Source of the DNA: Diphasiastrum complanatum
Lineage: Eukaryota > Streptophyta > Lycopodiopsida > Lycopodiales > Lycopodiaceae
Direction of reading: 5' to 3'
Assembly: GCA_029204225.1 (NCBI GenBank)
Contig: CM055104.1
Coordinates: 26,639,253-26,703,252 of the forward strand
Length of the DNA stretch: 64,000 nucleotides
Shown here: one piece after another, positions 33,380 to 44,027 of the stretch
How the letters are laid out: each line of letters begins with the position of its first letter
How positions within the stretch are numbered: the first letter of the stretch is position 1
The notes under the pieces: model-generated
Database searches by the model: none
Told to the model about the DNA's origin: nothing
What the model saw: the letters and a program-made list of their open reading frames with translations, nothing else
Position numbers and translations under genes: made by a program

Positions 33380-34615
33380 TGTAGCGCAGGCATCCCAAAG
33401 GGAGCCGGGAACCACGACTTAGCTTCCCAGCCTTCAACTCTTGCCATCCGAACCCACTTGACATACAAGCAGCCAACTCGCCAACAACGATCAGACTTAA
33501 CCAACTTGAAGTTCCGAGGACCAACATTGAGATCCAACCTGGCGCCATGCCAGATCGGGGGTCCCGATGTGGGTGACTTTCCTCCAAGCAAGCCGCCCGA
33601 CATACATCAAACTTAACCAACTCGAAGCTTCGTTACAAACGAGTAACATCCATTCCAAGCAAGCGGTCTGACTTACATCAGACTTAACCAACTGAAAGCT
33701 TCGTCACGAGCGCTGGAAGCCAACCTGGTGCCTCGCCAGACTAGACAGCCATAAACAGGTAACATCCACCCAAGCAAGCCATCCAACTTGGCCGACAGGT
33801 TAGAGCCCGTTCCCCAAGAGCTTAACCCATTCACATTCATGCAAGGCACACTCAGAACCACAAGCCGCGACAGATATGGAAACAACCAGTTCCTGGACCA
33901 AATGGTCCCGACAGCATACCGCTGGCGCCACGGACCGAATGGTCCCGACGGCATACCGCTGGCGTCCCGGGATACGACCCTCAGCTATGTGCCAAGTTAA
34001 AAATTTTGAAAGCGGCCTTACAACTGGCGCTTTTACCGAACACTGAAACCCAGAAGGTAATCAGAGTCAGTTTGAGAAAAATCCCACTTTATTGATAAAT
34101 CTGAGAAGGTTACATTTCAAGTGTGTGACCGACCCTAGTCTCCGGGGCGCTAGCATGCCAAGGCGAGAGCCATGACAACATTCCAGCAAGGGAGGCTGAG
34201 ACTTGGTTGGAGCTCGCCCTGAGTCGCAACCCGCACTCCCCTATAGTATTGGTGTGATTCGGCACCCCCCCTCATACCAAGCACTCTACCCAAGCTGGTA
34301 AAACACGTTTTTCTCTCTCTAGGATTTTCTCTTTCTAGAAAGTCATTTTATCTCTCTAGATTTTATTGATCCCTAGGCTTCCTTTAATCATGCCTAGATC
34401 GTGTGAGGTGATTGCACATCGATCTGAGCTCTCTGGACTTCGCTAGAACCGATCAAAGATTTTCAGCCATAGGAACTTGGCGCCGGCTGGATTCTGGTCA
34501 CAGTGGCACCGGGAGCGGCGCCGGCGCCGTTGGCGCCGGGAGCAGCAGTGGCGCTGCTGGCGCCGGGGACATAGCTGGCGCCGCAAGTAAAGCTTGTAAA
34601 GGTGGCTTTACAACA
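33380..34615 (-). repeat. LTR of element E (right, 5' LTR)
   Basis: 1,236 bases, TG...CA, differing from the left copy at few positions by eye (for example the GGCGCC stretch). The right flank TCAGC completes the target duplication. Confidence 0.95.
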
Positions 34616-34984
34616 TCAGCCTAAGTGGTGGCTTATAGATTGCATATCAAATTTTCAGCATTTGCATGTAGATTTGGAATAGTCAATTTTTTGTGATTTT
34701 GTCAAAACCCTAATTTTGATTGGATCTCTAGATAGTGAGGTTGCGGGACTTCATTTGAGTGTGTTTCAATCTTAGGAAGTGGCAAAAGTCATTAGATTGA
34801 GGATAGATCATAGGTTGATCAAGGTTCCATGATTCTATGTGTTGATTTGCTTGGATAAGTGCTAGAAGAGAATTTGTGAGATAGTTTCAAATCTTGGTGA
34901 TTTCTTTTGAAAGCATTTTTTTTTGTTCAAAGGAGTGCTTTGTGCATTGAAGCAGGTTGAAAGAGAAGATCAGGTCATTGCTAC

Positions 34985-35766
34985 ATGGCAACCTCAATTG
35001 GAGTCATGTTGGAAGCCAATGATAGGCTTACCTCAAGTAACTATTCATTATGGAAAGTGAGGATGGAGTCACTTCTTGAGATGAATGATGTTTTGGATAT
35101 TGTTGTAGGTTTGGAGGAGAGACCAGCAACACAACAAGATCAATGAGGTATGACAAGAGGGCCAAGAAGGCTCTACACATGATAAAGATGAATGTTACCA
35201 ATGAACTTCTCAAGGAAGTTGGTAAGTGCACATCATCTTTGGAAGTTTGGAATTCATTGGAGAAGCTTTATGAATCCAAGTCTACTTCTAGAGTGTTGAC
35301 TCTAAGAAGGCAAATCTTTTCTTGTTTGCAAAAGAATGAAGAAAGTCCAAGTACTTTTGTTTTGAGAATGAAAGCATTGAATGATGAGTTAGCTTGCATA
35401 GATGAAAGCATTAAGGAAGGAGAGCTTATTCAAGTGATTCTTAATGACTTGTTGGATGATCATGCTAACATTGTACAAAGTATTGCTATTCAAAAGACTT
35501 TGCCAAGTTTGATGGATCTTCAAGAGATCTTGATCAATGAGGAATATAGGCTTCAAGCAAGAGGTGCATCTACATCAACACTTCAAGAGGATGCTATGTT
35601 CACAAAGGGCAAATTCAAGGGCAAAACCAAAAGCAAGTGGTCTAAAGGGCAAGATCAAGTGGCAAAAAGAAGGATAGATCAAAGCTCAAGTGCTTCTATT
35701 GTGACATCAAAGGACACTTTGCAAATGAGTGCTACAAGAAGAAGAGAGATCAAGGAGACAAGCAAG
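34985..35766 (+). pseudogene. Copia D gag
   Basis: It starts MATSIGVMLEANDRLTSSNY at ATG 34985, with the typical NYSLWKVRMESLLEM segment. A frameshift near 35,140 moves the reading to MRYDKRAKKALHMIKMN. Then come the TLRRQIFSC and QVILNDLLDDHANIVQS helices, and a frameshifted zinc knuckle near 35,690 (CFYCDIKGHFANEC in another frame). It is cut at 35,766 by the solo LTR and goes on at 37,013. Its intact homologue is the gag of copia F. Confidence 0.85.
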
Positions 35767-37012
35767 GTAATTGTAACGCAGGCATCCCAAAGGGAGTCGG
35801 GAACCACGACTTAGCTTCCCAGCCTTCAACTCTTGCCATCCAATCCCACTTGACATACAAGCAGCCAACTCGCCAACAACGATCAGACTTAACCAACTTG
35901 AAGTTCCGAGGACCAACATTGAGATCCAACCTGGCGCCATGCCAGATCGGGGGTCCCGATGTGGGTGACTTCCCTCCAAGCAAGCCGCCCGACATACATC
36001 AAACTTAACCAACTCGAAGCTTCGTTACAAATGAGTAACATCCATTTCAAGCAAGCGGTCTGACTTACATCAGACTTAACCAACTGAAAGCTTCGTCACG
36101 AGCGCTGGAAGCCAACCTGGCGCCACGCCAGACTGGACAGCCATAAACAGGTAACATCCACCCAAGCAAGCCATCCAACTCAGCCGACAGGTTAGAGCCC
36201 GTTCCCCAAGAGCTTAACCCATTCACGTTCATGCAAGGCACACTCAGAACCACAAGCCGCGACAGATATGGAAACAACCAGTTCCTGGACCAAATGGTCC
36301 CGACAGCATACCGTTGGCGCCACGGACCGAATGGTCCCGACGGCATACCGCTGGCGTCCCGGGATACGACCCTCAGCTATGTGCCAAGTTAAAAATTTTT
36401 AAAGCGGCCTTACAACTGGCGCTTTTACCGAACACTGAAACCCAGAAGGTAATCAGAGTCAGTTTGAGGAAAATCCCACTTTATTGATAAATCTGAAAAG
36501 GTTACATTTCAAGTGTGTGACCGACCCTAGTCTCCGGGGCGCTAGCATGCCAAGGCGAGAGCCATGACAACATTCCAGCAAGGGAGGCTGAGACTTGGTT
36601 GGAGCTCGCCCTGAGTCGCAACCCGCACTCCCCTATAGTATTGGTGTGATTCGGCACCCCCCCTCATACCAAGCACTCTACCCAAGCTGGTAAAGCACAT
36701 TTTTCTCTCTCTAGGATTTTCTCTTTCTAGAAAGTCATTTTCTCTCTCTAGATTTTATTGATCCCCAGGCTTCCTTTAATCATGCCTAGATCGTGTGAGG
36801 TGATTGCACATCGATCTGAGCTCTCTGGACTCCGCTAGAACCGATCAAAGATTTTCAGCCATAGGAACTTGGCGCCGACTGGATTTTGGTCACAGTGGCG
36901 CCGGGAGCGGCGCCGGCGCCATTGGCGCCGGGAGCAGCAGGGGCGCTGCTGGCGTCGGGGACATAGCTGGCGCCGGAAGTAAAGCTTGTAAAGGTAGCTT
37001 TACAACAGTAAT
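35767..37012 (-). mobile_element. Solo LTR of the element E family
   Basis: The LTR 35772-37007 (1,236 bases, TGTAACGC...TTTACAACA) is flanked by GTAAT on both sides (35767-35771 and 37008-37012). A single LTR with its own target duplication means that the internal part was lost by LTR-LTR recombination after insertion into the gag of copia D. Its orientation is the same as element E. Confidence 0.95.
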
Positions 37013-38161
37013 CTTACTCTTGATGATGATGGTTTGGATGTGCAAGATGCAAATGATGATGCTTTTGTGATGTCTTCATGTATGCTTGCTAATGATGGAG
37101 ATCTAGATCCGGTGGATTGATAGTGGAGCAAGTTCACACATGACCTTTCACAAAGAGTACTTCACTTCTTTGTTGGCATATGGAGATGACAAGAGGGTGA
37201 TCTACACGGCCAATGATGGTGAATGTGCAATCAAAGGGATTGGCACAATTCCTATTTCTCTCTCTACAAATAGGAATGTTCATTTGGAGGATGTCTTGTT
37301 TATTCCATCTATTACCAATAATTTGCTTAGTGTGAGTCAAATGCTAAGTAAGGGCCTCAAGGTGGAGTTGATGGAGATGCTTGTTTGATCAAAAGGAAGG
37401 ATGTCTTGATTGGAAAAGGTAAAAGACAAGGGAAGTTGTTCAAACTTGATGCTTGTGTTATTGCTAACCAAGTTGGATGTGTTGCAAGGGAGCAAATTTT
37501 TATTCAAGAGGTTTGGCACAAAAGGATGGGACAACTCAACTTCAAGTCATTGGAGGTAATGGCAAGGAAGAAGGTTGTGATTAGTCTTCCAAGTTTCTTA
37601 AGTAATGACAAGCATGTTTGTGGGTCTTGTGCTTTGTCTAAGTCACATAGACTACCTTATACTAGATCTATTTCTAGATCTACAAAGCCTTTTCAACTTA
37701 TACATTCGGATATTCATGGATTTACTACAATTAGCAATAGTGGAGCTAAGATGTATGTAACATTCATTGATGATTTTAGTAGATTTTGTTGGATCTATCT
37801 ACTAAAGAGCAAGGATGAAGTGTATGATGTCTTTGTCAAGTTCAAGAATGCAAGGGAGAACCAATTTTCCACAAAGATCAAGTGCTTGAGAGGTGACAAT
37901 GGTGGTGAGTACATATCTAACAAGTTTAAGGACTTTTGTGATGAGCATGAGATCAAGAGGGAGTATACAACATCAAGGACCCCACAACAAAATGGAGTGG
38001 CTGAAAGGAAGAATAGGACTTTATGTGAAAGTGCTAAAGCTATGAGGTTAAGTGCTAATCTTGACAAACCATTTTGGGATCAAGCTTTGTTGTGTGCCAA
38101 TTTCTTGTGCAATAGGTGGCCGAGTGCTATTTTGGATGGAAGGACACCTTTTGAGATGCTA
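37013..38161 (+). pseudogene. Copia D protease and integrase (first part)
   Basis: It begins with the gag end (DDAFVMSSCMLANDG) and the protease motif WIDSGASSHMTF near 37,115, reached after a frameshift. Pre-integrase (WHKRMGQLNFKSLEVM) and integrase follow: CGSCALSKSHRLPY, HSDIHG, FIDDFSRFCWIYLL, LRGDNGGEY (the usual Ser changed to Gly), TPQQNGVAERKNRTL. It stops at 38,161 where copia F is inserted and resumes at 44,028. The ORF 37385-38191 runs a few codons into the F LTR. A frameshift lies near 37,365. Confidence 0.9.
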
Positions 38162-38814
38162 TGTGAAAAACTCAGATCCAAAAGATGCTAAAGTTTCATA
38201 AAGATCTTGGCCATGGAAGTTATGCACATCTAGATTGAAAAAATGATAGAAATTGTGATGTTAAGCATACTAAACATCAACTAAACATCAAAATCTGATC
38301 ATAAGCTTCCACAAACAGAAACTTGCTGTCCCTGTCCGTACTTCAGAGCCTACAACCTGCATTTCACACGTGTGAAGCCATAGCAACAAAGAAATCACAA
38401 TTCTAGTGGCTAGAATGCAAGATATGAACAAAAAAGTGAGAGAGAAGAAGATGGATCTTCAAAGAGCATAACATTCATTCAATAGAATGAAAATGAGATG
38501 TGTACATACTCGTGGAGATGGCTATTTATAGCAGCCATAGTGCCTCTTGGCCACTTGTCTTATGATAGGCTAAAATTGGGGTCCAATAGGATTCACCCAT
38601 ATACCTAGAAATTTGGTCAAATAGGAATGCACCAAATTATGAGCCAATAGAAGAGCTCCACACTCGACCTCCTCTAATTAATGTGACCTCAAAAGTAGTG
38701 TACACATACTTTGGGCCTCTACATACATGTATGAACCTATCTCTAACTTTTATTTGGCCATAGGCCTACAAAATCTCAAGTTAGGAAAATACTACTAGTT
38801 GACAATTTTTCACA
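38162..38814 (-). repeat. 3' LTR of copia F
   Basis: It starts TGTGAAAAACTC and ends TTTTTCACA. A TATA-like ctataaatag (minus strand) lies near 38,525. The last codons of the ORF (GTG TGA) overlap its right edge. Confidence 0.95.
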
Positions 38815-41800
38815 CTCCCTCTTCAACTAGTTTTAGCATAGATTTAGAAAGTACACCAAGACTTGTTCTATGCTTGAAAAATAAGTCCTTTCCCAATGCT
38901 TTGGTAAAGATATCAGCCACACATTCCTTTGATGGGACATGTTCAAGCTTGATCTCTTTTGCCAACACTTGTTCTCTCACAAAATGGTAAGCCACCTCGA
39001 TATGTTTGCTCCTTGCATGGAAAACCGGATTGCTTGCTAGACTTTGGGCTGAAAGGTTGTCACAAAAGATGATTGGACTCTCTGAAAAATCCAGCAAATG
39101 AAGCTCCATAATCATCCTCTTGATCCACACCATCTCCTTTGTGCATGATGTCAAAGCTTTGTACTCGGCCTCACTAGAAGAAAGTGATATAGTTGTTTGT
39201 TTCTTCGACATCCATGAGATAGCTCCATCACCTATGAAAATAGCATGTGCATTTATGGATTTTCTATCCATAAGGTCTCCTGCAAAATCTGAATCTGAAA
39301 AACCAAATAAGTTAGGTGATGAGCCTCTATAAACAATGCCAAAATCTTTTGTTCCCGAGATGTATCTCAAGATCCTCTTTCCTAGTTTCCAATGTTCTAT
39401 GCTAGGATCTTGCATGAATTGGCTTAATCTACCAACACAATAAGATAAATCAGGTCTTGTGATGGTTAGATATATAAGAGAACCTATTAGCTTCCTATAG
39501 AGAGTAATGTCCTCGAAGGATCTTTCATTACCTCTTATAGTTAGCTTTACATGTGATTCCATAGGTGTATCAATAGGATTTGCATCTACCATATGAAATC
39601 TATTGAGAATAGAAATAGCATACTTCTCTTGTGAAATAAAAGTGATTTGAGAAGTTCTAATTACTTCTATTCCTAAGATATAGCTCAAAAGACCAAGATC
39701 ATGCACTTCAAATTCCTTTTTTAGTGCTTTCTTGATATCTTCTATATCTTCCTTGTTCCCTCCACTTAAAATAATGTCATCCACATAAATTAGAAGGATT
39801 GTAACATCATTAGCACTAATTCTAAAGTAAAGTGAATGATCATACTCACTCATAGTGAAGTTTTGAGAAAGTAGAAAAGAGTTAAGCCTAGCATACCAAC
39901 TCCTTGGTGCTTGCTTAAGACCATACAAACTTTTTTGTAGAAAACACACATGATTAGGCTTGCTATGAGAAACATAGCTCTCGGGTTGCTCCATGTAGAC
40001 TTCCTCTTCAAGATCACCATTCAAGAAAGCATTAGAAATGTCTAATTGCCAAAGATCCCATCCATAAAGAGTTGCAAGGGAAATGATTACTCTTATGCTC
40101 ACCATCTTTGCCACGGGTGCAAAGGTTTCCTCATAGTCAATGCCATGCTCTTGAGCATAACCTTTAGCCACCAACCTTGCCTTGAACTTGTTGATAGATC
40201 CATCTTGATTTGTCTTTACCTTGAAGATCCATTTGCATCCAATTGCACTTTTGCCCTTTGGAAGCTCCACCAATCTCCATGTGTTGTTCTTCATAAGTGC
40301 TTCAAACTCAAGATCCATTGCTTGGATCCATTCCTCTTCTTGCCTTGCTTCATCTACACATGAAGGTACATCAAAAGAAGTTAGGAAAGCATAGTTGGAT
40401 CCATCCACCACTTGCTTACCTTTGCCATCATAAGTGAGCCTTGAGGGTTTCACTTTATGCCTTGGAGTTCTCCTTGGAATTTGACTTGAAGAGGCTTCTT
40501 CAACATCCACATCCAATGTGTCATCAACTCCATTGTCATCAAGCACATTAGTTGCAACAACACCATCATCACTTGAAACAACTTTTGGAATGTTACTTTC
40601 ATCAAAAATGACATCCCTACTTGTGAACACTTTCTTGATTGAAGGAACATAAATCCTATATGCTTTGCTTACTTCACTATAACCAACAAAAATGCCCTTT
40701 CTTGAAGATGGATCCTCCTTAGTTCTATCATCAAGAGTAATGTTGAAGTAGCAAATGCATCCAAAAGTTCTTAGAAACTTGACATTAGGCTTCGTACCAA
40801 ACAAAGCTTCAAAAGGGGTTTTTCCTTCCAATACAACACTTGGCCATCTATTGCATAGGAAATTTGCACACAACAAAGCATCACTCCAAAAAGGTTTAGG
40901 AAGATTAGCATTCAATCTCATTGCCTTTGCACTCTCACACAAGGTTCTATTCTTCCTCTCGGCCACTCCATTTTGTTGTGGTGTTCTTGGACATGTGTAC
41001 TCCCTCTTGATCCCATGCTCATCGCAAAAGGCTTTGAATTTGTTAGAAATGTATTCACCACCATTGTCGCTCCTCAAGCATTTGATTTTGGTTGTAAATT
41101 GAGTCTCAATAGCAACTTTGAACTTGACAAACACATCAAACACCTCATCCTTGCTCTTTAGTAGATAAACCCAACAAAATCTACTAAAATCATCAATGAA
41201 AGTTACATACATCTTAGCACCTCCATTGCTAATTGTAGTAACACCATGAATATCCGAATGCAAGAGAGAAAAAGGCATCTTAGATCTAGATATAGATCTA
41301 GTATATGGCAATCTATGTGATTTAGACAAAGCACATTCTTCACAAACATGATTCAAGCAAGTAAGAGACTTGGGAAGTCCCCTTACTACCTCCTTTTTGG
41401 CTATTACCTCCAAGGCCTTGTAGTTGAGATGTCCCATCCTTTTATGCCATACCTCTTGAATTGACATTTGTTCATTTGCCATGCATCCAACTTGGTTAGC
41501 AACAACACATGCATCAAGCTTGAACAATTTCCCTTGCCTTTTCCCTTTTGCAATGATACTACACCCCTTTTTGATCAAGCAAGCATCACCATTAAACTCA
41601 ACTTTGAATCCTTTGTCAAGCATTTGGCTTACACTAAGTAAGTTCTTGGTAATGGATGGAATGAGCAAAACATCTTTCAATTCTATATTCCTATTTGTAG
41701 AAAGTGAAATAGGAATTGTGCCAATCCCCTTGATTGCACACTCACCATCATTTGCGGTATAGATTACCTTCCTATCACCATCAAATGCCATTAAAGATGA

Positions 41801-42760
41801 AAAATACTCTTTATGATATGTCATATGAGAAGTGGCTCCACTATCAATCCACCAAGGATCAATGTCTCCATGATTAGCCAACAAGCAAGATGACATAACA
41901 AAAGCATCATTTGAAAGAAGCTCATCCCCACCCTCATCAATAGTTAGATTGGTTTGCTTTTCCCCTTGATCCCTCTTTTTCTTAAAACAATCACTAGCAA
42001 AATGCCCTTTGACTCCACAATAGAAACATTTTAGCTTAGATCTATCCTTCTTTTTGCCAAAAGTAGAGTGCTCACCTTGGTCTTGCCCTTTAGACCAATT
42101 GCTTTTACCTTTGCCCTTGAACTTGCCTTTAGAGAACATTGCCTCCTCTTCTCCTCCTTGAGATGTAGAAGATGCTCCCACTCTTGCTTGCAACCTGAAT
42201 TCTTCAGCCAACAAGACCTCTTGCAAGTCTCCAACACTTGGTAAACATTTTTGGATAGCATAACTTTGAACAAGATTAGCATGATCATCCAACAAGCCAT
42301 TGAGAATCACTTGAACAAGCTCCTCATTATTTATGCCATCATTAATGCATGCTAACTCATCATTCAATGCTTTAACTCTCAAAACAAAAGCATGTCCATT
42401 CTCACTCTTCTTTTGCATACAAGAAAAGATTTGCCTTCTTAAAGTCAACACTCTAGAAGTAGACTTGGATTCATAAACCTTCTTCAAGGCTTCCCAAGCT
42501 TCACTAGATGATGTGCACTTACCAACCTCTTTGATAAGCTCATTTGTCACATTCATCTTGATCATGTGAAGGGCTTTCTTTGCCCTCTTGTCATACCTCA
42601 ATTGTTCTTGAGGTGCCAAAGGTCTCTCCTCCACACCTACAACAATATCCATCAACTCATTCATCTCAAGCAAAGACTCCATCCTTACTTTCCAAGTAGA
42701 ATAGTTGAGGGAGGTAAGCCTATCATTGCTTTCCAACATGTAGCCTCCATTTGTAGCCAT
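38810..42760 (-). CDS. Copia F Gag-Pol polyprotein
   Basis: 1,316 residues without interruption, from ATG at 42760. The order is gag (residues ~1-240, NYSTWKVRMESLLEM at 19-33), zinc knuckle CFYCGVKGHFASDC at ~245-258, protease WWIDSGATSHMT at ~303, pre-integrase WHKRMGHLNYKALEV at ~438, and integrase (CEECALSKSHRLPY, HSDIHG at ~501, LRSDNGGEY, TPQQNGVAERKNRTL). Reverse transcriptase follows (WIFKVKTNQDGSINKFKARL, FAPVAKMVSIRVI, LDISNAFLNGDL, LLIYVDDIILSG) and RNase H (FSDSDFAGDLMDRKS, SLSSSEAEYKAL, HARSKHIEVAYHFVREQ). All catalytic motifs are present. Ty1/copia order (integrase before reverse transcriptase) is clear. The product makes virus-like particles, copies the RNA and inserts the DNA. 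It may be active. Confidence 0.97.
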   Translation of the reverse strand: MATNGGYMLESNDRLTSLNYSTWKVRMESLLEMNELMDIVVGVEERPLAPQEQLRYDKRAKKALHMIKMNVTNELIKEVGKCTSSSEAWEALKKVYESKSTSRVLTLRRQIFSCMQKKSENGHAFVLRVKALNDELACINDGINNEELVQVILNGLLDDHANLVQSYAIQKCLPSVGDLQEVLLAEEFRLQARVGASSTSQGGEEEAMFSKGKFKGKGKSNWSKGQDQGEHSTFGKKKDRSKLKCFYCGVKGHFASDCFKKKRDQGEKQTNLTIDEGGDELLSNDAFVMSSCLLANHGDIDPWWIDSGATSHMTYHKEYFSSLMAFDGDRKVIYTANDGECAIKGIGTIPISLSTNRNIELKDVLLIPSITKNLLSVSQMLDKGFKVEFNGDACLIKKGCSIIAKGKRQGKLFKLDACVVANQVGCMANEQMSIQEVWHKRMGHLNYKALEVIAKKEVVRGLPKSLTCLNHVCEECALSKSHRLPYTRSISRSKMPFSLLHSDIHGVTTISNGGAKMYVTFIDDFSRFCWVYLLKSKDEVFDVFVKFKVAIETQFTTKIKCLRSDNGGEYISNKFKAFCDEHGIKREYTCPRTPQQNGVAERKNRTLCESAKAMRLNANLPKPFWSDALLCANFLCNRWPSVVLEGKTPFEALFGTKPNVKFLRTFGCICYFNITLDDRTKEDPSSRKGIFVGYSEVSKAYRIYVPSIKKVFTSRDVIFDESNIPKVVSSDDGVVATNVLDDNGVDDTLDVDVEEASSSQIPRRTPRHKVKPSRLTYDGKGKQVVDGSNYAFLTSFDVPSCVDEARQEEEWIQAMDLEFEALMKNNTWRLVELPKGKSAIGCKWIFKVKTNQDGSINKFKARLVAKGYAQEHGIDYEETFAPVAKMVSIRVIISLATLYGWDLWQLDISNAFLNGDLEEEVYMEQPESYVSHSKPNHVCFLQKSLYGLKQAPRSWYARLNSFLLSQNFTMSEYDHSLYFRISANDVTILLIYVDDIILSGGNKEDIEDIKKALKKEFEVHDLGLLSYILGIEVIRTSQITFISQEKYAISILNRFHMVDANPIDTPMESHVKLTIRGNERSFEDITLYRKLIGSLIYLTITRPDLSYCVGRLSQFMQDPSIEHWKLGKRILRYISGTKDFGIVYRGSSPNLFGFSDSDFAGDLMDRKSINAHAIFIGDGAISWMSKKQTTISLSSSEAEYKALTSCTKEMVWIKRMIMELHLLDFSESPIIFCDNLSAQSLASNPVFHARSKHIEVAYHFVREQVLAKEIKLEHVPSKECVADIFTKALGKDLFFKHRTSLGVLSKSMLKLVEEGV

Positions 42761-43355
42761 GTTGCAATGATTGATCTCTGATCTTTGACCTGTTCCAATG
42801 CACTAAGCACTCTCTTGAATCAACAAATGAAACACAAGAAGAAATCACAAAGATTTGGAACCTAAAACCTTACTTTTTCTCTCTTTTCCTCACTTTTTCC
42901 TTAATTTTAGCCACTAGTTTTATGATTTCTTGATCAAACCAAGACCAAACCTCAATATACTTGCTTTTCCCTCACTCCTAAGATTGAAATACACTCTTGA
43001 ATCATTCAGCAAACTGAAAATCAGAGGGTTACATCAATTTTGAAGTTTTTGACATGAAGAAGCAAGAAATTGAATCAAAAAACTATATGCTAGAATGGAA
43101 AACTAATAGGATCTTGTTGGATCTTGCATCTCCCTCTTTCCAAAACAATTTTTGTCTCCTTATTCTGATAAGTACAGAGGGAATTCGCCCTACTTCAATT
43201 GAAATGCATACAAATGATGTTTTGATCACAAAGATCCAATTTCTACACATAAATCAACAAGATTTTTAGCTAGAAACTTGATTGGAATGCTACAAAAGCA
43301 AACTCGCCCACAAATCTCTTCTAAATCTGGCAAAACCTGCACATTTGGCCGCCTA

Positions 43356-43367
43356 ATGCTCTGATAC
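43356..43367 (-). other. Primer-binding site of copia F
   Basis: The plus strand reads gctctgatacca next to the LTR at 43370. Confidence 0.9.
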
Positions 43368-43369
43368 CA

Positions 43370-44022
43370 TGTGAAAAACTCAGATCCAAAAGATGCTAAA
43401 GTTTCATAAAGATCTTGGCCATGGAAGTTATGCACATCTAGATTGAAAAAATGATAGAAATTGTGATGTTAAGCATACTAAACATCAACTAAACATCAAA
43501 ATCTGATCATAAGCTTCCACAAACAGAAACTTGCTGTCCCTGTCCGTACTTCAGAGCCTACAACCTGCATTTCACACGTGTGAAGCCATAGCAACAAAGA
43601 AATCACAATTCTAGTGGCTAGAATGCAAGATATGAACAAAAAAGTGAGAGAGAAGAAGATGGATCTTCAAAGAGCATAACATTCATTCAATAGAATGAAA
43701 ATGAGATGTGTACATACTCGTGGAGATGGCTATTTATAGCAGCCATAGTGCCTCTTGGCCACTTGTCTTATGATAGGCTAAAATTGGGGTCCAATAGGAT
43801 TCACCCATATACCTAGAAATTTGGTCAAATAGGAATGCACCAAATTATGAGCCAATAGAAGAGCTCCACACTCGACCTCCTCTAATTAATGTGACCTCAA
43901 AAGTAGTGTACACATACTTTGGGCCTCTACATACATGTATGAACCTATCTCTAACTTTTATTTGGCCATAGGCCTACAAAATCTCAAGTTAGGAAAATAC
44001 TACTAGTTGACAATTTTTCACA
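43370..44022 (-). repeat. 5' LTR of copia F
   Basis: I found no difference from 38162-38814 by eye over 653 bases. Confidence 0.95.
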
Positions 44023-44027
44023 TGCTA

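Larger units (their letters stand above)
31274..34620 (-). mobile_element. Non-coding LTR element E (LARD/TRIM-like), inside copia D
   Basis: The 1.2-kb LTRs at 31279-32498 and 33380-34615 are flanked by the duplication TCAGC. The internal part is only 881 bases and codes for nothing. It carries a primer site on the minus strand at 33366-33377 and, at the other end, a purine tract (aaaggtggggtgga on the minus strand, 32499-32512), so the element runs on the minus strand. It must use enzymes from other elements. It inserted in the leader of copia D, between primer site and gag. Confidence 0.9.
38157..44027 (-). mobile_element. Copia element F, complete and apparently intact
   Basis: The LTRs 38162-38814 and 43370-44022 (653 bases each) look identical when read side by side. 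Both flanks carry TGCTA (38157-38161 and 44023-44027). The minus-strand primer site lies at 43356-43367, the purine tract (gaagagggag on the minus strand) at 38815-38824, and a 1,316-codon ORF fills the internal part. It sits reversed inside the integrase of copia D, a relative from the same lineage. Identical LTRs imply a very recent insertion. Confidence 0.97.

Noticed and set aside
39120-42300. Several plus-strand ORFs across copia F
   Set aside because: They mirror the minus-strand polyprotein codon pattern; no independent motifs.
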